From contig CAZAFL010000006.1 of NCBI GenBank assembly GCA_964484465.1, positions 62,001-126,000 of the forward strand: a DNA stretch of 64,000 bases. The letters run 5' to 3'. The notes beneath the pieces are model-generated. The model saw only the letters and a list, made by a program, of their open reading frames with translations, was not told the DNA's origin and searched no databases. Source of the DNA: CAZAFL01 sp964484465. Lineage in GTDB: Bacteria > Bacteroidota > Ignavibacteria > UBA10030 > SZUA-254. Made by a program: the position numbers and the translations under genes. Positions 7,999 through 15,407 of this stretch are shown piece after piece; the first letter of the stretch is position 1, and each line of letters starts with the position of its first letter.

Positions 7999-10366
7999 CT
8001 ACTCAGGCAGCTTCATCTTCTTCAACAACTCTTTGTAGCGCGGATCGCTTCTGATGTTCTTCAGAAGCGGATCGAATTTTAGATCAACGAGTCCGCCGTC
8101 GCGCTGTTTGTACGCACGATCCAGCCACTCGAATGCTTTATCCGCTTCACCACGATAAGCATAGATGTCCGCAACCTGGTACGCCGCGTCGTTTTGGTAT
8201 TCTTTAATGAATTCTGTCAGTGCTGCATCGGCTTCCTTNNNNNNNNNNNNNNNNNNNNNNNNNNNNNNNNNNNNNNNNNNNNNNNNNNNNNNNNNNNNNN
8301 NNNNNNNNNNNNNNNNNNNNNNNNNNNNNNNNNNNNNNAAGGGCTGAATCAGGTTTGCTTCTGAACATATAAACGATACCGAGAAACATATGTACGGTTG
8401 GCCGTTGTCGGTTCAATTCAAGACATTTTCTGTAAGCAGTTTCCGCTTCATCAAATAAACCGGCCTCCAGCAACAGATAGCCAAGGTTGGAATATCCACT
8501 CACCCACACAGGGTCGATCGCCGTTATCTTGCGATCGAGTGCAATCGCTTCATCGAGACGCCCGAGTTTGCCAGCCAACAGCGCGGCCCCGGTCATGGCA
8601 GTACGGTTTCCCGGCTCGAGCTTCAGAGCATGCTGGTATGATTCGTCTGCTCCGGTCCAGTCCCAATCATAATAAGCCTTGATCCACCCGGCATCGGCGT
8701 GGGCATCCGCAAAATCCGGATCAAGCTCGAGAGCTTTGGCGATTTCCTGTTTCGCCATTCGATACCCGGTATCCACAGGAACATAGCCAATATCGGCCTG
8801 GCTGCTGTGGACACCACTTAACTGATCCCATGCAGGCGCATAGTTCGGATCAATTGAGATTGCTTTCTTAAAATACCCCTCCGCCTTTGTATAATTCTCC
8901 TTGTCGCTGAGTTCCACAAAATGTTTTCCCAGCATGTAGTCGTTGTACGCCTCGGGTGCGGTCGCCTTTGGTGCGGCTGCAGCTCCGAGAAGAGTAGCGT
9001 TGAGCGCTTCTGCAACAGACCGGGAGATCGTGTCCTGCACGGCAAAAATGTTGTCCATCGTGGCGTCATATGTATCGGACCAGAGGTGCGCGTCGGTCTC
9101 AACATCAATGAGCTGCGTTGTGATACGGAGAGCGTTGCCGGATTTGCGGACGCTTCCTTCAAGAATATGTTTGACGTTGAGTTTCGCAGCGATGGTTTTG
9201 ATGTCGGTGTTTGTTCCCTTGAATGAGAACGCGGAGGTGCGGGATGTTACCCTCAGCTTCGGATTCTTTGCCAGCACGTTGAGAAGTTCCTCGGAAAGGC
9301 CGTCCGAAAAATACTCCTGTTCCTTATCGGAACTCATATTGACGAACGGGAGGACAGCCAATGTCTTTATCTCTTCCGCCGATTTAGATGTACTCTCCGT
9401 TTTTTGCCCATTCTCGGACTTCGACATAAAAAGATACACACCTGCAGCAGCAAGAATAATAACGATTGCTGCAATAAGCGCAGGTTTCATTTTACTCTTG
9501 GCTGGAATCTCAACTGCTTTTGTAACAGGTCTGTCCGGCGAGCTTCGTGCGACTTTTGTCGTTTTCTTTTGAGATCGTTTCAGGTCAGCCGTGATGTCAT
9601 CGAAATGCTGATAGCGTTCTGCCGGGTCTTTCTCCAGACAGCGCTGGATGAGATTAGCAATAATCGGGGAAACATCCGGAAGAAGTTGTGCAATATTCTG
9701 TGGCTCTTCATTGACGATAGAATAAACCATTGCCGCTTCATGTTCGCCGCGGAACGGCAAGTGCCCTGTAAGCATTTCGAACAGCAAAACGCCAAAGGAG
9801 AAAATGTCGCTCCGGTGGTCTACTTCTCCACCTTGAATCTGTTCCGGCGCCATATAACCTAACGTTCCGACAGTGCTCGACGTCTTCGTGAGTTTAAGCG
9901 AGCCCTTCAGTTTTGCCAGACCGAAGTCCATCACTTTCGCCTGGCCCTTGGCGTTGAGCATAACGTTATCTGCTTTAACGTCACGATGCACGATGCCTTT
10001 AGAGTGTGCTTCCTGCAATGCTTCGCCAATCTGGATCGCAACCACAATTGCATCATCAGATTTAGCGTAGGGAATTTTGTTCCTGAGCGTACCGCCTTCG
10101 ACATATTCCATCACCATAAATATCGAAGGGCCATGCTCTTCAATATTAAATATGGTGCAGATGTTCGGGTGATTCAGCGCGGCAACAGCACGTGCTTCCT
10201 GTAAGAAGCGGGCTTTCTCCGTCTCGTTCTGGTTCACCCTGTCGGGGAGAAACTTTAGAGCAACAATACGGTCGAGTTTCGTATCATGGGCTTTGTAGAC
10301 GACGCCCATACCGCCCTCGCCCAATTTCTCCAGTATCTTATAATGTGAGATGGTTTGTCCAATCAT
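7999..10366 (-). CDS. Transmembrane Ser/Thr protein kinase with FlgO/TolB-like and TPR domains (interrupted by assembly gap)
   Basis: The start at 10366 (MIGQTISHYK) gives a kinase domain with GEGGMG, VALKF, HRDVKADN, DFG and APEQ, then a helix (about 295-315, ALIAAIVIILAAAGVYLFM), an FlgO/TolB-like domain (VLPFVNMS...EYFSDGLSEEL) and TPR units. 100 N at 8239-8338 interrupt the TPR region. Beyond them another frame continues as EADAALTEFIKEY and ends DPRYKELLKKMKLPE at a TAG (8001-7999). That is the typical tail of this family, so the apparent frame change is an artefact of a fixed-size gap and the gene is probably intact. The stop of mini-ORF B overlaps this start (ATGA). Confidence 0.88.
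8239..8338. other. Assembly gap of 100 N
   Basis: Exactly 100 undetermined bases lie inside the TPR-coding part of the kinase gene at 7999-10366. The round size is that of a conventional scaffold join of unknown true length. The two sides are in different frames unless the real gap length differs from 100 modulo 3. Confidence 0.99.
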
Positions 10367-10500
10367 AAGATCCCGCTCCCGCCAGAAGAAGGCGGGATGC
10401 TCATTCCGACAATTGAACTTAGCTTCACTAAGTTCAGTCGGAATGGCACTTCGCCGAGCTTCTCGAGTATATTATAATGTGAGATTGTCTGTCCGATCAT
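10363..10500 (-). CDS. Mini-ORF B: kinase-like N-terminus joined to a hairpin element
   Basis: A 45-codon frame starts at ATG 10500. Residues 1-17 copy the kinase start (MIGQTISHYNILEKLGE). The frame then enters the two-hairpin element (VPFRLNL, later SIPPSSGGSG) and ends at a TGA overlapping the ATG of the following kinase (ATGA). The junction after CTCGGCGAAG is the same as in mini-ORF A, so A and B share an ancestor. Either a leader peptide coupled to the kinase or a duplication scar; expression is unknown. Confidence 0.4.
   Translation of the reverse strand: MIGQTISHYNILEKLGEVPFRLNLVKLSSIVGMSIPPSSGGSGIL
10376..10448 (-). repeat. Two-hairpin element, copy B
   Basis: The first stem pairs 10403-10422 with 10428-10444 (ATTCCGAC-TGAACTTAG with CTAAGTTCA-att-GTCGGAAT on the minus strand). 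The second stem CCCGCC / GGCGGG (10378-10383 with 10391-10396) again has a 7-nt loop. Compared with copy A, the inner first-stem bases changed on both arms so that pairing is kept. Confidence 0.72.
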
Positions 10501-10542
10501 AAGATATTCAATAAGTTCAATGTAAGTGAATCACCGGAAAGA

Positions 10543-10818
10543 TCATCCTTCAGATGTTGTCGGGTCTATAACTGTCCTCACCAAGGAAATCTGGTTCGCC
10601 GGGAATCCGCCGAGATTTGCATGTTCTCGCACCATTTCTTCATTCGGAGCGATATACACACAGTAGATTTTATTATCAGTTACGTAGCTTTGAATCCACT
10701 GAATCTGGGGGCCCAATTGGTTGAGGACCTTACATGATCTCAGCGAGATCGCCTTAAGATCACCGGAAGACATTTTCCCCGCGCCCGGGACTATTCTTTC
10801 GATCACGTATTTTGGCAT
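10543..10818 (-). CDS. DUF4242 family small protein
   Basis: 91 residues beginning MPKYVIERIVPGAG and containing IQWIQSYVTDNKIYCVYIAP and HANLGGFPANQI. These features mark the DUF4242 family (SCO4226-like, ferredoxin-like fold, proposed metal binding in some members). No signal peptide or membrane segment. A good Shine-Dalgarno (AGAAGGAG) precedes the ATG. It is the only non-kinase gene inside the kinase array, 68 bp after one kinase and 176 bp before the next, on the same strand. Its role there is unknown; the family name is firmer than any function. Confidence 0.88.
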   Translation of the reverse strand: MPKYVIERIVPGAGKMSSGDLKAISLRSCKVLNQLGPQIQWIQSYVTDNKIYCVYIAPNEEMVREHANLGGFPANQISLVRTVIDPTTSEG

Positions 10819-10886
10819 AGTTCAACTCCTTCTGTTTAATGTTCATAATTACTTCTGTTTGTTTTGTTCAGCTGAAACATTGTTTC

Positions 10887-13010
10887 TCATATCATGTTCG
10901 TGTTGTTACAACTCCGTATGAATTGATGTAATTCAGCATCATCGCGCAAGGAATCGAAGGCAGCGTCAGTGTTTATCCAGTTCGCGACCGCCCGGAATCC
11001 GTTATCGAAGGCACGTCGCAGCGACAAAAGCGCTCTGTCCTTTTCTCCCATAAGCCCGTACGCGGAGGCACAGTTGTATGCTGCAAGGCCGTCGGTTATA
11101 TCAATCTCAAACACACGATTGATTGCTGCGTGCGCCTCTTCCTTTGCTCCGAATTGAGCATATGCACGAGCCAGACGACTCATGACAATAATATCATCAA
11201 GAGTTACATCAAGTTTTTGTGATGTGACTTCCACAATCTTCATTGCTGTTGCCTGAGCGGCCCGCATGTCGCCGATCCTTCGATAGATACTATCTAAACG
11301 TATCCAGGGCTCCTCATCATGAGGCTTCAGTTCGGATGCTTGTTGATAGTAACGTAATGCAGAATCAATGTCGTCTGAAACTTCCATGGTCATGCCAAGC
11401 CGCAGGTATGCGGGATAAAACTGAGAATGTTCTTTGATAATTCCTTCGAGAGCGTGCTTTGCCTCTTGGAATCGTCGCTGATAAAAATACACTATTGCGA
11501 TGCCGAATTTAGCTTCGAGAGAGTTTGGTTCGAAATTAAGGGCTTTTTGGTTCATCTCGATCGCTTTTCCGAGCCACACCGAGCTCCCGTCGTACCATTC
11601 ATACATGTAGGAATACGCCTCTGCTAGTCCCGCATATGCAGAAGCAAATTTCGGATCGAGGGCAAACGCATTTTCAAACATCTGGATAGCCGCCTCAGTA
11701 TTTTTTTTCCCCCTCCGATACAACAGCTCTCTACCCCGCAAATAAAAATCGTACGCTCGAAGATCATCCGTCGGTTTTTGCGCGATGGATTCCTTTTCTG
11801 ATTGTGTGAGTGACACCTTCATCGCATCGGCGATTTTCTGAGAAACTTCGGTTTGGATATCGAAGATGTCCTCGACAAGCCGGTCGAACCGCTCGACCCA
11901 GACGTGAAAGCCGGTGTGCACATCGATCAGCTGGGCAGCAATCCGCATCTTGTTTCCTGCTTTGCGCACACTTCCTTCCAGAACATAATGTACTTTGAAC
12001 ATCTCCCCGATCTGACGGGTGTTGACTTCTTTGTTGCGAAAGGGGAGAACATCCGTCCGGGAAACAACCTTCAGCCCTTTGATTTTCGAAAGATCAGTGA
12101 TGAGATCCTCTGTCATTCCTGCACAGAAGTACTCGCTTTCCTTTTCTGAGCTCATGTTTTCAAAATAACGAACGGCCACGGACATTTCAGTATGGGGTGA
12201 TGACGCCACCGGAGCTGGTGTTTTCAATTGTTCGATAACTTCCGCGGCGGAAGATATTCTCTTCGCTGGGTCTTTTTGAAGCAAACGTGAAACAAGAATC
12301 TGCAGATACCCGGGAATATCCTGCCGGTACGCCGTCATCTCTTTGGGCTCGAGGTTCAAAATTTCGTACATGATTGCCGCCTCATGGCCCCCCTGAAACG
12401 GACGATGTCCGGTAAACATCTCGTACAGCACGATACCGAACGACCATAGATCAGATCGCGCGTCAACTTCAAGATTCTGTATCTGCTCGGGTGACATATA
12501 ACTGGAAGTTCCCACTGTTGTGCCGGCTTTAGTAAGATCTAAACCGCCTTTCAATTTGGCGAGTCCGAAGTCGGTAACTCTTATCGTCCCATCCTTTGCG
12601 ATCATGACATTTTCCGATTTAATATCGCGGTGAACAATTCCTTTTGCGTGGGCCGCCTGCAATGCTGCGGCGATCTGCATAGAATATGAGAGCGCATCGT
12701 GTAATTTTTGAACAGGAATCACAGTTCGTAGTGTCGTTCCCTCCACATACTCCATTATGATAAATTGTCGCCCAGTGTCTTCCTTTATATCATAAATAGT
12801 ACAAACATTCGGATGATTGATCGTTGCCGCGGCTTGAGCCTCTTGCAGAAAACGAGCCTGCTCTGTTTCGTCAGCAGTCAGATGATGCGGGAGAAACTTT
12901 AAGGCAACGGTTCGTTTCAGTTTCGTGTCTTCGGCTTTGTAGACGACACCCATGCCGCCCTCACCCAATTTCTCTAAAATCTTATAATGGGAGATTGTCT
13001 GGCCTATCAT
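10887..13010 (-). CDS. Ser/Thr protein kinase with FlgO/TolB-like and TPR domains, no membrane helix
   Basis: 707 residues. Kinase domain with GEGGMG, VALKF, HRDIKSEN, DFG and SPEQ (about 9-265). The linker that carries a transmembrane helix in several paralogues is short and polar here (TPAPVASSPHTEMS). An FlgO/TolB-like domain (VRYFENMS...EYFCAGMTEDL, then LEGSVRKAGNKMRIAAQLID) and TPR repeats follow. The protein is therefore predicted to stay in the cytoplasm, with its TPR module on the same side as the kinase. The start at 13010 is supported by paralogue alignment and overlaps the stop of mini-ORF C (ATGA). Confidence 0.93.
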   Translation of the reverse strand: MIGQTISHYKILEKLGEGGMGVVYKAEDTKLKRTVALKFLPHHLTADETEQARFLQEAQAAATINHPNVCTIYDIKEDTGRQFIIMEYVEGTTLRTVIPVQKLHDALSYSMQIAAALQAAHAKGIVHRDIKSENVMIAKDGTIRVTDFGLAKLKGGLDLTKAGTTVGTSSYMSPEQIQNLEVDARSDLWSFGIVLYEMFTGHRPFQGGHEAAIMYEILNLEPKEMTAYRQDIPGYLQILVSRLLQKDPAKRISSAAEVIEQLKTPAPVASSPHTEMSVAVRYFENMSSEKESEYFCAGMTEDLITDLSKIKGLKVVSRTDVLPFRNKEVNTRQIGEMFKVHYVLEGSVRKAGNKMRIAAQLIDVHTGFHVWVERFDRLVEDIFDIQTEVSQKIADAMKVSLTQSEKESIAQKPTDDLRAYDFYLRGRELLYRRGKKNTEAAIQMFENAFALDPKFASAYAGLAEAYSYMYEWYDGSSVWLGKAIEMNQKALNFEPNSLEAKFGIAIVYFYQRRFQEAKHALEGIIKEHSQFYPAYLRLGMTMEVSDDIDSALRYYQQASELKPHDEEPWIRLDSIYRRIGDMRAAQATAMKIVEVTSQKLDVTLDDIIVMSRLARAYAQFGAKEEAHAAINRVFEIDITDGLAAYNCASAYGLMGEKDRALLSLRRAFDNGFRAVANWINTDAAFDSLRDDAELHQFIRSCNNTNMI

Positions 13011-13135
13011 AGTAGATACCTTTTAGAGTTCCCGCCAAAATAGGGCGGGATCCTCAAACTTTCATCCACTCTCCCGACGTGTCGGGAAAGTGGGAAAGTT
13101 TGGGACTTGTAATGTGATATGGTAGAACCAATCAT
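13007..13135 (-). CDS. Mini-ORF C: short kinase-like start joined to a hairpin element
   Basis: A 42-codon frame from ATG 13135 reads MIGSTISHYK and then passes into a hairpin element (SQTFPLSRHVGR, later IPPYFGGNS). It ends with TGA overlapping the ATG of the kinase at 13010 (ATGA). Layout and terminal overlap match mini-ORFs A and B, but the junction lies earlier (after SHYK) and the first stem is unrelated in sequence, pointing to an independent event. Expression is unproven. Confidence 0.38.
   Translation of the reverse strand: MIGSTISHYKSQTFPLSRHVGRVDESLRIPPYFGGNSKRYLL
13031..13104 (-). repeat. Two-hairpin element, copy C
   Basis: The first stem-loop is a nested palindrome: CAAACTTTC / GAAAGTTTG (13055-13063 with 13094-13102), CCACT / AGTGG and CCCGAC / GTCGGG. 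The second stem is CCCGCC / GGCGGG (13031-13036 with 13044-13049) with a 7-nt loop, as in copies A and B. Only the second hairpin is conserved in sequence; the first is conserved in shape. Confidence 0.72.
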
Positions 13136-13181
13136 GCAGGCTTCTCAGCTATTCAATGAATCATCAAGTGACAAATTCAGC

Positions 13182-15311
13182 TTACTTCCCTTTCATAAGC
13201 TCAATGTATTCAGGTTCGTTACGGATGGTGTCGAGGTCGGGGTCGCGTTTCATCCACTCATAGAAACCGTAGCCTGACGCGATGGCACTTTTCAATGATT
13301 GGATTGCCAAAGGTTTATCGCCGACTTCCGCGTAGAAACATGCGGCATTGTATGCCATCAGGGGATCGTTCGGGCTTAACTCAAGCGCGCGTGATGCCTC
13401 TGTCTTGGCTTCGTCGATACGTTTGAGCCGAACCAATGCGATCGCGAAGAAAATATGCGCACGGGCGTCATCCGGATGCAATGACAAGTATCGATTGAAC
13501 ATGGTGACAGAATTCCTAAACCATTCGTCGGCCTCTTGTTTTCTTCCCAGCCGGTCGAGGCAAAGGGAGACGTCGCCGTACGCCGCATAGAAATCCGGAT
13601 TCAATTCGATGACCTTGCGGAAAAGATCCATGGCTTCCTGGGGGTGATCCGTTGTGAAATAGGTACGGCCAAGAATCCAGAGTGCAGTATGGTTTGCAGG
13701 ATTCAGTTCGATCGCCTTCTTGCTGGATTCCAGTGCTTCGTCATATGATTTCTTATGCAGGTAAACGAGTCCAAGCGCGGAGTACGCCTCGGAAAGTGAT
13801 GGATCATACATCAAAGCCTTTAGGCCGGCTTCCATTGCTTTGTCCAACCACGTATCATGCCTGTCAAACTGCTGGTAAAGGTGAGCGTATGATTCACTCA
13901 TGCCCGCATACGCATCCGCATATCTGCCGTCGTATTCAATTGCTTTCCGAAACAGCTCGATAGCAGTTTGGACGCCTGTTTTGGTGAATCTGTACAATGA
14001 TTCGCGTGCACGCAGGTTACAGTCAAATGCCTCTGCACTCAGCGTTGGACGTTTTGTTAGCACGATCTGTTCCTTTGGTGTGAGTTTCACCATCAGCGCA
14101 TCGACAATCTGTTTCGAAACCTGCTCCTGAATATCGAAAACATCGGCGAGTTTTCCCTTATATGTTTCCGCCCAGAGCTGGGCGTCAGCCTCGATGTCTA
14201 CGAGCTCAACCGCGATACGAAGGTTGTCCTGGAATTTTCGGACGCTGCCGGCAAGAATATAACGTGTTCCAAGTTCTCTGCCGATTGCCTTGACATCCTT
14301 GGTTGTCCCTTTGTATTGCATCGAAGTCGTGCGTGGGACAACGCGGATGTCTTTCAGTCTCGAGAGATTGATAATCAGTTCTTCCGTGAGCCCGTCGCTG
14401 AAGTAATCACTCTCCTTATCAGGGCTGATGTTGCCGAAGGGAAGAACCGCAATCGCCTTCGTCTGGACACCTGTGGGTGCGCTCATGATCGATTGGCGGG
14501 CGTCTTCTAATGCATTCAGCAGTTCGTTCATATTCTGATACCGCTTGGCACGGTCCTTTGCAAGCATTTTCTTTGTCACGTTATCCATCTGGTGTGGGAT
14601 CTTTCTGTCCATCAGGCTCGGAACCGGCGGTTCCTCATTAACAATCAGATACAGCAATCCGGCTTCGTGTTCGGATTTGAAAGGAAGGTCAGCGGTGAGC
14701 ATCTCATATAGGACCACGCCGAGCGACCAGATGTCCGAACGGTGGTCGGCGGCATCGCCCTGAGCCTGTTCCGGCGACATATAGGAGAGGGTCCCCAGGG
14801 ATGTTCCCGTTTTTGTAAGGCCGGAGCTGCTCTTAAGCTTCGCGATACCGAAGTCCATGATTTTGGGTTTGCCATCCTTCGTGAGGATAACGTTTTCCGG
14901 TTTGATATCGCGGTGAACGATGTTCTTGTCGTGTGCTGCTTTCAGTCCGGAAGCAATTTGTGATGTCCATTCAATTGCCTGATTGACCGGAATTCCGGTT
15001 CCCGATTGCAGGCTCGTAATGTGTCGTTTTAGGGTTACGCCGTCGACGTATTCCATCACGAAAAACATCCTGCTTTCCTGTTCATCGATCTCAAAGACAC
15101 CGAGAATGTTCGGATGGCTTAACGCGGCAGTCGCTTTTGCCTCCTGCATGAAACGCGCTTTGTTCTCTGTGGATGATGAGAGATGTGGTGGAAGAAACTT
15201 GATTGCCACAGTCCGGTCGAGTTTCAGGTCCTGGGCTTTGTACACAACCCCCATCCCTCCTTCGCCCAGCTTCTCCAATATTTTATAGTGTGAAATAGTT
15301 TGACCAATCAT
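13182..15311 (-). CDS. Ser/Thr protein kinase with FlgO/TolB-like and TPR domains, no membrane helix
   Basis: 709 residues. The kinase domain keeps GEGGMG, VAIKF, HRDIKPEN, DFG and SPEQ. It has a slightly longer insert before HRD (HITSLQSGTGIPVNQ). No hydrophobic segment separates it from the FlgO/TolB-like domain (VLPFGNISPDKESDYFSDG), which is followed by TPR units such as ADAYAGMSESYAHLY and SEAYSALGLVYLHKK. Predicted cytoplasmic, like its neighbour at 10887-13010; these two sit side by side and may be a recent pair. The start at the conserved MIGQTISHYK is 97 bp downstream of the previous kinase stop. Confidence 0.93.
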   Translation of the reverse strand: MIGQTISHYKILEKLGEGGMGVVYKAQDLKLDRTVAIKFLPPHLSSSTENKARFMQEAKATAALSHPNILGVFEIDEQESRMFFVMEYVDGVTLKRHITSLQSGTGIPVNQAIEWTSQIASGLKAAHDKNIVHRDIKPENVILTKDGKPKIMDFGIAKLKSSSGLTKTGTSLGTLSYMSPEQAQGDAADHRSDIWSLGVVLYEMLTADLPFKSEHEAGLLYLIVNEEPPVPSLMDRKIPHQMDNVTKKMLAKDRAKRYQNMNELLNALEDARQSIMSAPTGVQTKAIAVLPFGNISPDKESDYFSDGLTEELIINLSRLKDIRVVPRTTSMQYKGTTKDVKAIGRELGTRYILAGSVRKFQDNLRIAVELVDIEADAQLWAETYKGKLADVFDIQEQVSKQIVDALMVKLTPKEQIVLTKRPTLSAEAFDCNLRARESLYRFTKTGVQTAIELFRKAIEYDGRYADAYAGMSESYAHLYQQFDRHDTWLDKAMEAGLKALMYDPSLSEAYSALGLVYLHKKSYDEALESSKKAIELNPANHTALWILGRTYFTTDHPQEAMDLFRKVIELNPDFYAAYGDVSLCLDRLGRKQEADEWFRNSVTMFNRYLSLHPDDARAHIFFAIALVRLKRIDEAKTEASRALELSPNDPLMAYNAACFYAEVGDKPLAIQSLKSAIASGYGFYEWMKRDPDLDTIRNEPEYIELMKGK

Positions 15312-15407
15312 AAACCTATCGATCCTTTCATTGATGCTCTTTGTTGTTTGTATGAAGATGTCCTTCTATTAATGGCTCCCCCCACGGCAAGAATATCTCA
15401 CGAAATA

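Noticed and set aside
8943..9572. Open frame of 209 codons on the plus strand inside a kinase gene
   Set aside because: It is fully antisense to the FlgO/TPR-coding part of the kinase at 7999-10366, has no recognisable domain and no ribosome site; it mirrors codon bias of the real gene.
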